Translations under genes and position numbers: made by a program
Notes under the pieces: model-generated
The model's input: the letters and a program-made list of their open reading frames with translations, nothing else
Databases searched by the model: none
What the model was told of the DNA's origin: nothing
In this document: positions 17,713 to 27,800 of the stretch, piece by piece
Layout: each line of letters starts with the position of its first letter
Numbering within the stretch: position 1 is the first letter of the stretch
Source: JBBQKI01 sp038326725
Lineage (GTDB): Bacteria; Bacteroidota; Bacteroidia; Flavobacteriales; Flavobacteriaceae
Assembly: GCA_038326725.1 (NCBI GenBank)
Contig: JBBQKI010000003.1
Location: 30,727 to 94,726 of the forward strand
Length of the DNA: 64,000 nucleotides
Direction of reading: 5' to 3'

Positions 17713-18183
17713 TTGAAGCCTGCTTCCGCAAAAGAAATAAAGACAGAACTTACACATCGCTCCACTCAGGAATTGATGACACTGGTGTTGCGTTTGTCTC
17801 GTTTTAAAAAGGAAAACAAGGAACTCCTCTCCTATTTGCTTTTTGAATCTGAGGATGAAGAAGCGTATATTCAAGCAATAAAAACGGAAATTGACTTGCA
17901 GTTTAAAGCCATCAATTCGAAGTCATTATTTTACATCAAAAAAAGCGTCCGGAAGATTCTTCGGGAAATTAAAAAGCACATCCGCTATTCGTTAAAGAAA
18001 GAAACCGAAGTAGAGCTGTTGCTTTATTACTGTCAAAAACTAAAAAACTTCACTCCGTCCCTTTTGCGCAATAACACATTAAAAATACTTTACGAACGAC
18101 AACTTGAAATTATAAAGAAGAAAATTTCTACATTGCACGAAGATCTGCAATACGACTATATGAATACACTTGAAGCATTGTAA
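17713..18183 (+). CDS. hypothetical basic helical protein
   Basis: A 156-residue protein of unknown family, predicted almost entirely helical and rich in Lys, Leu and Glu (EIKKHIRYSLKKETEVELLL). The only plausible start upstream of the conserved-looking region is the TTG at 17713, because a stop lies five codons before it; an internal ATG exists at about residue 22. It contains neither signal peptide nor membrane helix. It lies 93 bases after prfB and 51 bases before the SIMPL gene on the same strand, so all three could be co-transcribed. Confidence 0.65.
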   Translation: MKPASAKEIKTELTHRSTQELMTLVLRLSRFKKENKELLSYLLFESEDEEAYIQAIKTEIDLQFKAINSKSLFYIKKSVRKILREIKKHIRYSLKKETEVELLLYYCQKLKNFTPSLLRNNTLKILYERQLEIIKKKISTLHEDLQYDYMNTLEAL

Positions 18184-18234
18184 AAAAATGCTAATCCTTA
18201 AAAAATACAGTTTATTCCTAAACCATTTCAAATT

Positions 18235-18963
18235 ATGAAAACCCTAGTAGCCATAATATTTGCCCTTGCCATAATCATTGCCTCCTTTGTTTTGGGCAAT
18301 GCTTTTATGAATCGTAACCACTCCCAGCAAACCATTTCAGTTACTGGATTGGGGAAGGAAGATTTCACTTCGGACCTTATTGTTTGGGAAGGTCGTTTTT
18401 CAAAAGAAAACACCAACCTTCAGCAAGCCTATGCAGATTTGGCTAAGGATAAAGACGTTGTTATGCAATATTTGGTTTCGAAAGGAATTAAAGCCGAGGA
18501 AATTGTTTTTACCGCAGTAAGGACAAATGACAAAACTAGGCCCAACTATTCGGCCAACGGCAATTATGTGGGAGAAGAATTTATTGGTTATATTTTAGAA
18601 CAGCAAGTGCAGATTGATTCTGAAAACGTAGAAGTGGTTGAGGTGATTTCTAGGGAAATTACCGAACTATTGAATAAAGGCGTTCAGTTCTATTCGGACG
18701 CTCCGCGTTATTATTACACAAAAATTGAAGATTTAAAAATAGAAATGATTTCGAGAGCCACCGAAAATGCACGGCTACGAGCCGAAAAAATTGCTGAAAA
18801 TTCCGGGGCAGGTCTAGGCGAACTGGTTGATGCCCAAATGGGAATTTTTCAAATAACCGGACAAAATTCTGGGGAAGATTATTCTTGGGGCGGGGCCTTT
18901 AATACTTCGGCAAAAGAAAAAACCACTTCTATTACGATGCGGCTTACCTATGAAGTTAAATAA
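18235..18963 (+). CDS. SIMPL domain-containing protein
   Basis: A 242-residue protein with an N-terminal membrane anchor or signal (residues 1-25, MKTLVAIIFALAIIIASF) and the SIMPL/DUF541 core: QQTISVTGLGKEDF at the start, AEEIVFTAV in the middle and a C-terminal SITMRLTYEVK strand. SIMPL proteins form periplasmic oligomers and include the oxidative-stress protein family of E. coli YggE. It is likely attached to the inner membrane facing the periplasm. The role here is not more precisely known. Confidence 0.85.
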   Translation: MKTLVAIIFALAIIIASFVLGNAFMNRNHSQQTISVTGLGKEDFTSDLIVWEGRFSKENTNLQQAYADLAKDKDVVMQYLVSKGIKAEEIVFTAVRTNDKTRPNYSANGNYVGEEFIGYILEQQVQIDSENVEVVEVISREITELLNKGVQFYSDAPRYYYTKIEDLKIEMISRATENARLRAEKIAENSGAGLGELVDAQMGIFQITGQNSGEDYSWGGAFNTSAKEKTTSITMRLTYEVK

Positions 18964-19094
18964 TTTTTTTTATCAATTTTTTTTAAAATTTCACCTCTTA
19001 AATTCAGATAAGTATTGTCTTCTTTTTAACAGAACTTTGGCAAACCTCCTTTAAACGCAACTGTATTTTCGCAGTCAAAGTTAAAAATTATACC

Positions 19095-21551
19095 ATGAGA
19101 TTATTTTTTTCTGCTTTCCTTTTTCTTTTTTCCATCATTTTATTTGCCCAACAACCTGTAAAAGACATCACTGTAAAAGGAAAAATAATGGAGGAAGGTT
19201 CCAGTTATCCTTTGGAATATGCAACCGTGGTATTTATTGATGCTCAAAATAATATCGTTACCGGGGGCATTACGGATGGTCAGGGAAATTATAGCATTGA
19301 AGTGCCAACAGGGCTTTATACCGTTCAATTTGAATTTATTTCTTATAAAACAAAACGGCTCACCAATCAAAACCTATCGCAGAATACAGCTTTGCCGCCG
19401 GTTTCCCTTGCCATGGATGCAGCTGGGCTTGATGAAGTGGTAGTGCGGGCCGAAACCACCGAAGTGCAGATACGGTTGGACAAAAAAATATACAACATCG
19501 GGAAAGACCTTACCAGCGGCGGAGCTACTGTAAGCGATGCATTAAATAATGTCCCTTCAGTAACGGTTGATGTGGAAGGTGCCATTTCGCTTCGCGGAAA
19601 CGAAAACGTGCGAATCCTTATCAATGGTAAACCTTCAGCCCTTGCAGGTTTTGGATCCACCGATGCCTTGCGGCAACTTCCGGCGGAAGCTATTGACAGG
19701 ATAGAGGTGATTACCTCTCCCTCCGCACGTTATGATGCCGAAGGTACCGCGGGAATTCTGAATATTATTCTTAAAAAAGAAAATACATTGGGAATTAATG
19801 GTTCTTTAAGCACCAATTTTACATATCCTTTGGGTAGCAATGTCTCCACTAACATAAATTTAAGGACGGACAAATTCAACATTTTCAACACTACCAGTCT
19901 AAGTTATCGGGATTCCCCCGGGAGTGCCTATTTTGAAAACCGATACAAATCGGACAGTATCGTAAATCCGTTTGTAATCGAAGAGAGGAAATACAACCGA
20001 ATGAATCAAGGCTTCAACACCAATTTGGGGATTGAATATTACCTGACCGAAAAATCATCACTTACCGCTTCAGGTTTTTTCCGCTTGGGCGACAATAAAG
20101 ATGTTACGATAAACGATACCAGGGAATTTGACCGTGAAGATGTTTTAGCCACTACGCGAAAGCGAACCGAAACCGAAAATGAAGAAGACACCAGCTATCA
20201 GTTTTCACTAAATTATGTAAATAATTTTGATAATGATGGCCACATCCTGACTACCGACCTGCAGTATGAAAATGATGAAGAAATAGAAAATTCATTTATT
20301 AATGAACGACAAATTTTTCCAATAGATTCACGGCTACCTGCTGAAGATATTACAACAAAAGAAACTCAAAAAGAATATTTGGCGCAAATTGATTACGTTC
20401 GCCCCATTGGTGAAAATGCTCAGCTTGAAGCGGGTTATCGGGGAAATTTTCAAGAAACCGCAACAAATTATCTGTTGCGGGAGGAAGATGGGATAAACGG
20501 AAGTTTTATTCGCAATGACAGTCTATCGAATATTTTTATTTATAACGAAAATGTGAATGCGCTTTATTCTCAATATGGGGATAAATTTGGAAAATTTTCT
20601 TTTTTATTGGGTCTTCGTTTAGAGCATACGCAACTAAAAGGAGAAGTGGCCGCAGAAAATCTAAACCCTGCCAACGCTGATATTGACTTTAATTTCGATA
20701 AAAATTATACCGGGCTTTTCCCGACCGTGAACATTACCTATGAGCTTTCGGAAATGGAAAATATTACCTTGGGATACAATCGAAGGATAAACCGCCCAAA
20801 TGGCTGGTTCATTAATCCATTTCCATCGCGTGCAAGTGAAGCCAATGTATTTCAGGGAAACCCGGATTTGGACCCTGCTTACTCCAGCGCATTTGACCTC
20901 GGGTATTTGAAACGGTGGGATAAGCTTACATTGACTTCTTCAGTATATTTTCAGCATGAAACTGATGCCTTTGAAAGGATACAGGAAGATACGGGCGAAG
21001 TTACCCAAAATGGCATTCCAATTATCCGTTCGTTGCCGATTAATCTTTCCACCAATCAGCGCTATGGCTTTGAGGCTGGAATGCTTTACAATCCAATGGA
21101 TTGGTTGCGATTGAACGGAAGTTTCAATTATTTCAAGTTTGTGACCGAAGGATTTTTTAATGGCACCGATTACGGAACCGATAATACTAGCTGGTTTGCA
21201 CGATTCAGTTCAAAAATAAGTTTGCCCTCTAAAATTGAATGGCAAACAAATGCTTTTTTCCGTGGACCGTACAACAATGCCCAAACAGAAACCGAAGGTA
21301 TTTTTTCCATTGACATGGCCTTGAGCAAAGATATTATGGAGGATCAGGCCACATTGGGTTTTAACGTTAATGACCTTTTAAACTCGCAGAGAAGAAAATC
21401 CTTTACAGATGCGGAAACTTTTACAAGCCGAAGTGAATTCCAGTGGAGGCCACGCCAGTTTACCGTTTCATTTACTTACAGGTTCAACCAGAAAAAAGAA
21501 CGTCAACCGTCACGTGAAGTACAAAGTAGAGAGGAAGGATTTGAAGGATAA
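19095..21551 (+). CDS. TonB-dependent outer-membrane receptor with carboxypeptidase-like regulatory domain
   Basis: An 818-residue protein: signal peptide (cut near LFAQQ), a carboxypeptidase-D regulatory-like beta-sandwich about 25-105 (VKGKIMEEGSSYPLEYATV), a plug domain about 115-225 with LRGNENVRILINGKPSAL and VITSPSARYDAEGTAGILNI, and a long outer-membrane barrel ending FTVSFTYRFNQKKE. It belongs to the outer-membrane beta-barrel (OMP_b-brl_3) group rather than SusC. No SusD partner is next to it, so uptake of a metal chelate, peptide or vitamin is possible but the ligand is not evident. The last about 20 residues after the barrel are charged and atypical. A terminator follows at 21624. 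Confidence 0.9.
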   Translation: MRLFFSAFLFLFSIILFAQQPVKDITVKGKIMEEGSSYPLEYATVVFIDAQNNIVTGGITDGQGNYSIEVPTGLYTVQFEFISYKTKRLTNQNLSQNTALPPVSLAMDAAGLDEVVVRAETTEVQIRLDKKIYNIGKDLTSGGATVSDALNNVPSVTVDVEGAISLRGNENVRILINGKPSALAGFGSTDALRQLPAEAIDRIEVITSPSARYDAEGTAGILNIILKKENTLGINGSLSTNFTYPLGSNVSTNINLRTDKFNIFNTTSLSYRDSPGSAYFENRYKSDSIVNPFVIEERKYNRMNQGFNTNLGIEYYLTEKSSLTASGFFRLGDNKDVTINDTREFDREDVLATTRKRTETENEEDTSYQFSLNYVNNFDNDGHILTTDLQYENDEEIENSFINERQIFPIDSRLPAEDITTKETQKEYLAQIDYVRPIGENAQLEAGYRGNFQETATNYLLREEDGINGSFIRNDSLSNIFIYNENVNALYSQYGDKFGKFSFLLGLRLEHTQLKGEVAAENLNPANADIDFNFDKNYTGLFPTVNITYELSEMENITLGYNRRINRPNGWFINPFPSRASEANVFQGNPDLDPAYSSAFDLGYLKRWDKLTLTSSVYFQHETDAFERIQEDTGEVTQNGIPIIRSLPINLSTNQRYGFEAGMLYNPMDWLRLNGSFNYFKFVTEGFFNGTDYGTDNTSWFARFSSKISLPSKIEWQTNAFFRGPYNNAQTETEGIFSIDMALSKDIMEDQATLGFNVNDLLNSQRRKSFTDAETFTSRSEFQWRPRQFTVSFTYRFNQKKERQPSREVQSREEGFEG

Positions 21552-21623
21552 TTAGATGTCAGCTAAGCTTTTCGGCTCAACTCAAGATAGGCTAAAGTTG
21601 AAATATTTATTAATAGAAATAAA

Positions 21624-21655
21624 AAAAGGAAGCTCGAAAGGCTTCCTTTTTATTA
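21624..21655. terminator. bidirectional intrinsic terminator
   Basis: AAAAGGAAGC (21624-21633) and GCTTCCTTTT (21641-21650) form a perfect 10-bp stem with a seven-base loop, with T-rich tails on both strands. It serves the TonB receptor gene on the plus strand and the small membrane protein gene on the minus strand. Confidence 0.88.
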
Positions 21656-21669
21656 TATATACATTTGAT

Positions 21670-21840
21670 TTAGAACTTCTTTTCTTTCTTTTTGGCATCG
21701 TTTTTCATTTTCCATTTTTCATAAAAAGCCCCACCAATCCAATAAGGGATAATGGCTATCAAAAAAATCATCAGCCAAAAACCGATGGTCAAAATGGTTA
21801 AAAATGCTAAAAATCCTAAATATTGATCAAAGTCGAACAT
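21670..21840 (-). CDS. 56-residue membrane protein, unknown function
   Basis: A short gene found by reading the minus strand. The ATG at 21840 opens a 56-residue protein with start MFDFDQYLGFLAF, a long hydrophobic stretch (residues about 8-31), the turn PYWIGGAFYEKW, and a strongly basic tail KKKEKKF. One or two membrane helices are likely, with the tail in the cytoplasm. Support: a canonical promoter (TTG at 21895-21897, 20 bases, TATCTTTG at 21867-21874), a 20-base leader, and the bidirectional terminator 15 bases after the stop. The family was not recognised. Confidence 0.75.
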   Translation of the reverse strand: MFDFDQYLGFLAFLTILTIGFWLMIFLIAIIPYWIGGAFYEKWKMKNDAKKKEKKF

Positions 21841-21866
21841 AACGAATAGTGATTATTTTGATTCTC

Positions 21867-21897
21867 CAAAGATAACGGGAATTTTTAAAAACAACAA
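21867..21897 (-). promoter_or_regulatory. canonical Bacteroidota promoter for the 56-residue membrane protein
   Basis: On the minus strand TTG (21897-21895), 20-base spacer, TATCTTTG (21874-21867). Transcription should begin near 21860, 20 bases before the ATG. Confidence 0.6.
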
Positions 21898-21965
21898 TAT
21901 AAATTATTCAATTCCCAAATACTAAATAAACAATTACCCGGGTAGGGCAACTTTAGCGTTTTCAC

Positions 21966-21973
21966 TAACTTTG
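21966..21973 (+). promoter_or_regulatory. -7 element TAACTTTG for fumC
   Basis: Exact TAnnTTTG match 27 bases before the fumC ATG at 22001. The -33 half is weak (TTTAG near 21950). Confidence 0.5.
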
Positions 21974-22000
21974 TAAAGTTTTTCACTTCAAAATCATACA

Positions 22001-23389
22001 ATGGATTACAGGATAGAAAAAGATACCATGGGCGAGGTAAAAGTACCCGCAGATAAACTTTGGGGCGCGCAAACGGAGCGTTCACGAAACAATTTTAAAA
22101 TTGGCCCCTCGGCATCCATGCCGTTGGAAATTATTTATGGTTTTGCTTATCTAAAAAAGGCAGCTGCATATACAAATTGCGAAATGGGAATCCTTGCTGA
22201 AGAAAAAAGGGATTTGATAGCCAAAGTCTGCGACGAAATTTTAACTGGAAGGCACGATGAGCAATTCCCATTGGTGATTTGGCAGACTGGCAGCGGTACA
22301 CAAAGCAACATGAACCTGAACGAAGTGATTGCCAACCGGGCGCAACAATTGGCAGGAAAAAAAATAGGCGAAGGCGAAAAAACCCTCCAGCCTAATGACG
22401 ATGTGAACAAATCACAATCTTCAAATGATACTTTCCCAACGGGGATGCACATTGCTGCTTATAAAAAATTAATCGACATTACCATTCCCGGGGTTCAACA
22501 ATTGCACGCAACCCTTTTGCAAAAAGCCGAGGATTTTAAAGATGTGGTGAAAATAGGTCGTACCCATTTGATGGATGCCACACCCCTAACCTTGGGGCAG
22601 GAATTCAGCGGTTACGCTTCCCAATTGGCTCACGGATTAAAAGCTCTGGAAAACACCCTCCCACATTTGGCGGAACTTGCTTTGGGGGGCACTGCCGTGG
22701 GCACGGGAATCAATGCTCCCAAAGGTTATGATGTGAAAGTTGCAAAATATATTTCCCAATTTACCGGACTGCCATTTGTTACCGCTGAAAATAAATTTGA
22801 AGCCCTCGCCGCGCATGATGCCATTGTGGAATCTCATGGAGCCTTAAAACAATTGGCAATTAGTTTAAACAAAATAGCGAATGATGTCCGATTACTGGCA
22901 AGTGGTCCAAGGAGCGGAATTGGCGAAATAATGATCCCGGCAAACGAGCCCGGTTCTTCCATTATGCCCGGAAAAGTAAATCCTACCCAATGCGAAGCTT
23001 TAACCATGGTTTGCGCACAGGTAATAGGGAACGATATGGCCATTGCCGTTGGCGGGATGCAAGGTCATTTTGAACTTAACGTCTTCAAGCCCGTGATGGC
23101 TGCAAATTTTCTGCAATCCGCTCAATTATTGGGCGATGCGTGTATTTCTTTTGATGAACACTGCGCACAGGGAATTGAGCCTAATTATGAAATCATCAAA
23201 AAACAGCTTAACAATTCGCTGATGCTGGTTACGGCTTTAAACCCAAAAATTGGGTACTACAAAGCTGCCGAGATTGCGAATACTGCGCACAAAAACGGAA
23301 CTACTTTGAAAGAAGAAGCTGTTAATCTGGGTTATTTAACTGCGGAAGAGTTTGATGCTTGGGTGAAACCGGAGGATATGGTGGGGTAA
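22001..23389 (+). CDS. fumC: class II fumarate hydratase
   Basis: A 462-residue cytosolic TCA-cycle enzyme converting fumarate and L-malate. It begins MDYRIEKDTMGEVKVPADKLWGAQTERS, contains the substrate-binding SGTQSNMN and GRTHLMDATPLTLGQEFSGY stretches, and carries the fumarase/aspartase signature GSSIMPGKVNPTQ. Length matches the family (about 460-467). Class II enzymes lack an iron-sulfur cluster, so it is oxygen-stable. About 200 bases after its stop lies a frameshifted relic of the C-terminal 70 codons of a second fumC allele. Confidence 0.96.
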   Translation: MDYRIEKDTMGEVKVPADKLWGAQTERSRNNFKIGPSASMPLEIIYGFAYLKKAAAYTNCEMGILAEEKRDLIAKVCDEILTGRHDEQFPLVIWQTGSGTQSNMNLNEVIANRAQQLAGKKIGEGEKTLQPNDDVNKSQSSNDTFPTGMHIAAYKKLIDITIPGVQQLHATLLQKAEDFKDVVKIGRTHLMDATPLTLGQEFSGYASQLAHGLKALENTLPHLAELALGGTAVGTGINAPKGYDVKVAKYISQFTGLPFVTAENKFEALAAHDAIVESHGALKQLAISLNKIANDVRLLASGPRSGIGEIMIPANEPGSSIMPGKVNPTQCEALTMVCAQVIGNDMAIAVGGMQGHFELNVFKPVMAANFLQSAQLLGDACISFDEHCAQGIEPNYEIIKKQLNNSLMLVTALNPKIGYYKAAEIANTAHKNGTTLKEEAVNLGYLTAEEFDAWVKPEDMVG

Positions 23390-23485
23390 TATCGGTTATG
23401 GTTTTGGGTTCCGGGTTTAGTAGCTGTTTTCAGTTGCAGTAGGCAGTTTTGCACTTTTCATATATTTTTCTTCCGATAGTAAGTT

Positions 23486-23595
23486 GATTTTTTGGGATTG
23501 CAAGTTTGTTCTGCACGATTGCACGATGGCATTGTACACTTGTACTGTGGCATTGCAAACTTGTACACTGGCAGTGTAAGATTGAAAGTTGGCTC
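23486..23595. repeat. degenerate 21-bp tandem repeat next to the fumC relic
   Basis: Units of 21 bases beginning GGCATTG or GGCAGTG start at 23528, 23549 and 23570, with weaker copies before and a fourth GGC at 23591 running into the fumC-like sequence. Units share a TTGTAC or TTGCAA core. Because the period is a multiple of three, both strands read as heptad-like peptides, but no start signal or composition supports coding. Confidence 0.55.
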
Positions 23596-23819
23596 TGAAC
23601 ATTGTGCACAAGGAATAGAGCCAAATTATGAAGTCATTAAAAAACAGCTAAACAATTCGCTAATGCTGGTTACCGCGCTCAACCCAAAAATTGGCTATTA
23701 CAAAGCCGCTGAAATTGCAAATACAGATCACAAAAATGGAACTACTAAAAGAAGAAGCTGTTAATCTGGGTTATTTAACTGCGGAAGAATTTGATGCTTG
23801 GGTGAGGGAACCGGGGTAG
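23596..23819 (+). pseudogene. relic of the 3' end of a second fumC allele
   Basis: Matches the last 75 or so codons of fumC (23155-23389), from GAACATTGTGCACAAGG to the stop TAG at 23817. By eye most of the differences are third-base changes that keep the amino acid (for example CAC/CAT, TGC/TGT, CAG/CAA, ATC/ATT), with few replacements (ATC to GTC, GCG to GAT). A two-base deletion at the ACTACT-AAAAG junction near 23750 shifts the frame. There is no start or upstream part. The synonymous pattern suggests the piece comes from a functional divergent fumC (for example a related strain) left by recombination, not from a decayed tandem copy. Confidence 0.85.
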
Positions 23820-23862
23820 GGATTTTTTCAGAATTCGAGACAACGATTGAGATATGAGATTT

Positions 23863-24690
23863 TTAATCTTTTTCGTCTTTATAAATTTTTTCCCAAGCTT
23901 TTCTTTTCATTGTAAAAAGAGATTCCTTTTCCAAATCAAATATGGATACTTCTTTTTCGCTCATTACAATGTGCTGATTCCATTCAACAAAATTTTTGTA
24001 CAGCAACAAAGTACAAATATCTGTTGACGAAATATAGTCCGTTACAATATGCGAATGAAATGTTGATACTGTTGGGTTTTCTATATCTTCATCTGCATAA
24101 GAAAATTGTAAAATTGAATTGTGGATCTTTTCTTTCTTGACAAATTCATTTTTCTTATTGTAAGTAAATTTATAATCATTCCCAATCAAAACGATTCCAG
24201 ATACTTTCGGACCGGTCAAAACAAATACATTTCTTTCCTTGTCCTTAATGACTGGAATAAAGTTTAAGGATGTATTCTCATAAAAGCTGAAAAATTTTTC
24301 TGTATCCGAATAAGCTTTATCTCTTGCATCTTGTCTTATAACAATTAAATTTTTCTCCATTTCGGTTGCTATTTGATTTACTGTGTCAATTTTAATTGGA
24401 TTTGTTTGTGGCAAGCTGTCAAACTGATAGCGTATCAATATTTTGTCCGAATCAAATCGGCTGAAGAAAATGGTATTTATTTTATTATCAGTTGTTTCAT
24501 ATGATAGATACCCGCCAACAGAATCTCTCTTTGATTGAAATCTTTCCAGCATATTATCGGTACCATACCAAGAACCCTTTTCTAATCTGTACAGCAATTT
24601 TCCTTCGGCTAATATTTTTTCCGTTTCCTTATTTTGTGAAAAAACCATGACACTAAATAATAGTAAAAAGAATAAAATTATTTTCTGCAT
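23863..24690 (-). CDS. hypothetical exported protein
   Basis: Start taken at the ATG at 24690 (275 residues), where a signal peptide opens directly (MQKIILFFLLLFSVMVFSQ); an ATG 27 bases earlier would add a polar extension. The mature protein has no recognised domain. Features are a mixed alpha/beta composition and a C-terminal Lys-rich helix (KRKAWEKIYKDEKD). It lies between the fumC relic and ccsBA, all of different context, and could be an accessory gene. Codon use looks AT-richer than its neighbours. Confidence 0.7.
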   Translation of the reverse strand: MQKIILFFLLLFSVMVFSQNKETEKILAEGKLLYRLEKGSWYGTDNMLERFQSKRDSVGGYLSYETTDNKINTIFFSRFDSDKILIRYQFDSLPQTNPIKIDTVNQIATEMEKNLIVIRQDARDKAYSDTEKFFSFYENTSLNFIPVIKDKERNVFVLTGPKVSGIVLIGNDYKFTYNKKNEFVKKEKIHNSILQFSYADEDIENPTVSTFHSHIVTDYISSTDICTLLLYKNFVEWNQHIVMSEKEVSIFDLEKESLFTMKRKAWEKIYKDEKD

Positions 24691-24847
24691 TTGTGTTCTG
24701 CTTTTAATTATGGGCAAGGTCTATATGTATGCATGCCCTTATTTTGCTATTACCAAATATAAACGTATTGTGCAAATTTGCAATAAGTCGGTAATCTTTG
24801 TCCAGATAACTGTTCCGGCAAAAGCGGTTGGGGCGCAATGGGTTTTT

Positions 24848-27800
24848 TCACCCCTTCTTCAAATAATATTTCCTATGCCTGAAATAAGCCAAAATACTTA
24901 TCACCAAAGCAATCACAACAATATACCAAACAAAGGTCGGGGTGGCTGGCGCATCGCCACTTGCGTAGGAATGAAGGCCACTCAGGTAAAAATTCACTCC
25001 AAAATAGGTCATCATAATGGAGGCATAAGCAAACATTGCCAAAACATTGAACAACCATTTTCCTCGCAATCCCGGGACCAAACGGGCGTGAATCACGAAA
25101 GCATAGATCATGATACTTATCAAGGCCCAAGTTTCCTTTGGGTCCCATCCCCAATAGCGGCCCCAGCTTTCATTCGCCCATTGCCCGCCCAAAAAGTTGC
25201 CGATGGTGAGCATAACCAAACCAACGGTAAGCGCCATTTCGGTAATAATGGTAAGTTCAGAAATGTTCAATTCCATTTTATTGAAATTGTTTTTGGTGGT
25301 AAAAATCATCAGTAACAAAGATGTCGCGGCAAGGATCAAACCTAAGGTAAAGGGTCCGTAACTGCCAACGATCACGGCAACGTGTATCATCAACCAATAG
25401 CTGTCCAAAACCGGCTGAAGGTTTGCAATGGCGGGGTCCAACCAATTTTCGTGGGCAACCCATAAAATAATTGCTGCCACAAAAGCAGTGGATGCCACTG
25501 TTAAATCACTTTTTCTACCAAAAGCAAGCCCAAAGAAAACCGTGGCCCAAGCCACATAAATCACGGATTCGTAAGCATCACTCCAAGGGGCGTGGCCGCT
25601 AACGTACCATCTTAAAGCCATTCCCAAGGTCATTAATGCAAAGAATACCCAAATAATTACCTTACAGGTTTTAATGGATAATCGAAGAAATCTTCTATCC
25701 TTGAAAAGCTGGACAATGATCAATACAAACATTATTAAACCAATCAGGGCGAAATATTTATACAACCGATTGAAAATATCGGCTTTGTTATAAATGGTTT
25801 CGGCTTTTATCCTGCTCTCCGATGGCATTACCTCACTGCCGTATTTATTCTGAAAATTGGTGATGCTTTCCAAAAATTCCTCTGCTTGCGAATAATCACC
25901 CGTAAGGCGAGCTTCTTTTAAACTATCAAAATATAATGGCAAAATATTACGTGCATAAAGCGAATCCATTCCTTTTAAATTGGCTTGTTGCAGCTCGGGA
26001 TACGAAACCCAAGTATTGTTACCATCGCCGGGAATGGGGAATATTTTTAAAATGCTCCCGCTCAAAGCTTGGTTCAAGACCGAAAAATTTTCGTGTGCCT
26101 TGATAAAGTCTTTTTGAAACTGGTTGGGGGTAGGGGTTTTTGTGGCCTCTTCCAGATATGGCTCTAATTTATAATTCCCTTTTTCGTCGAAAAGATCCAA
26201 AAGCGCAAGGTTTTTTTGACCTTCCGGAATGCCGGCAATGTGGCGGATACTATCATTCCCACGTTTTAAACTAATGAGCGGTACTTCCACCCAAAATCTA
26301 GGAAACTCCGTCATTGAAATAAAAACCTGGTTTGCATCCAAACCTTCATAATTATCTTTTTTACTAACTTTCCTTAAGAGTTCGCTCGCAAAAGTATTTA
26401 CTGGCTTCATCCGGCCATTGTCCTGAATAATGAGGTGGGCGAACTTGGCAGCGTGTTCCTTGTTTACTGCGTTGGCCTTTATGAGGGAATCGATTTGCTG
26501 TTGCGAAGTTTTTATGTGCTGTGGATGCGGGGTTTGAGCCATTCCTGAAAATGAAACCAAAATAATCAGCAATGCCGCGAGTTTTGATTTCTTCTTTTTC
26601 ACTTTGTCCAGCATTTTTTTAAGGGAGGCAAAGCGGGTATTTTTATCAAAAAGGATTGCCATTAATGCAAAGTATAAAAGGAAATATCCGATATACGTAA
26701 TCCATGTACCCCAAAAATCATGGTTTACTGAGAGAACCGTTCCTTTCTCATCGGGATCAAAACTTGCCTGAAAAAACCTATAGCCTTTATGGTCCAGCAC
26801 ATTATTCATAAAAATGTCCGCATCAAAAGAATCCGTATCGGTATTGTTTACAGTAACTTCGCTTTTAAATGCAGAATAGCCTTTTTCCGTTCCGGGATAT
26901 TTATCGGCTATAAAATCGTTAAGGGTAATGCTGAAAGGCAAATCCTTTTTTTGCGAACCATAACTAACGTACACTTTTAGCCCACCTACTTCCACTTCGG
27001 TGGGATTTGGTTCTGTGCCACGACCCCCGAGCAATTCCACGGTTTTAGTTTCTCCTGCGGAACTTACTTCCAAAATCAATCCATTTTGGTTTGCGGGTTC
27101 GTCCGGTTCCGTTTTTACGAGGCCATAATTGCCTTTGCTCATGGGATCCGGGATTACAAAAGACATTCCGGCCAATTGATATAGCGACCGAAGCATCAAT
27201 GGCTGTAAACTGTCCGCTATAACTTGACCCTGCATTTGGTCTGCCATCCGCATATAACTGCCTCCAAAAGGCGAGGAAATAGTATAACTTCCGTCTTCCG
27301 CGCAAGTAATGTTTATTGCGCCTTCGGTGGGTTTGTTAACTGCAAAAAGGACATTGTGAATACTTGAAACCTCCCCTACTTTTATAATGTGGTCATGCCT
27401 TTCACCATCACCTGCTTCCACTATTTTGAGGAATTCCTTGCCTTCATCGGAAGGAATAAGGCCTTCTTTGGCGCCCTGAATATAATTTTTATAGGAAATG
27501 GAAACGGGTTGTTCGTTATAATCGGTTTCAATGGTAAAACTATTATCCAATCGTTCAGAAAGATGAAGCACTTTGGGTGGAAGGTTCCGCCGTTGCTGAA
27601 CCCCGTCAATTTGATAATCGCCATCAATAAAGACGGTGAGGTAAGTTTTATCTGAGAGGATATAATTAGACGTAGCCCCTTCGCGGATGTGCATCACCCC
27701 TTCAAAGCCGATGTATCGGGTTACGAATGCGCCTATCAAAATTAAAATAAAGGAAAGATGGAGCATCAGTGTCGCCCATTTTTTCTTTTTATAAAGTTGG

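Noticed and set aside
21556..21801. Plus-strand frame after the TonB receptor
   Set aside because: It runs through the terminator hairpin and is antisense to the supported 56-residue membrane gene.
23486..23595. Possible CRISPR array
   Set aside because: Units are contiguous, degenerate and without spacers of constant size; no cas genes in the window.
23417..23624. Two minus-strand frames with heptad-like repeats
   Set aside because: They arise from the 21-bp DNA repeat in both frames; the same pattern in two frames shows it is not protein-driven.
24647..25315. Plus-strand frame of about 220 codons
   Set aside because: Antisense to ccsBA, which has clear haem-handling motifs.
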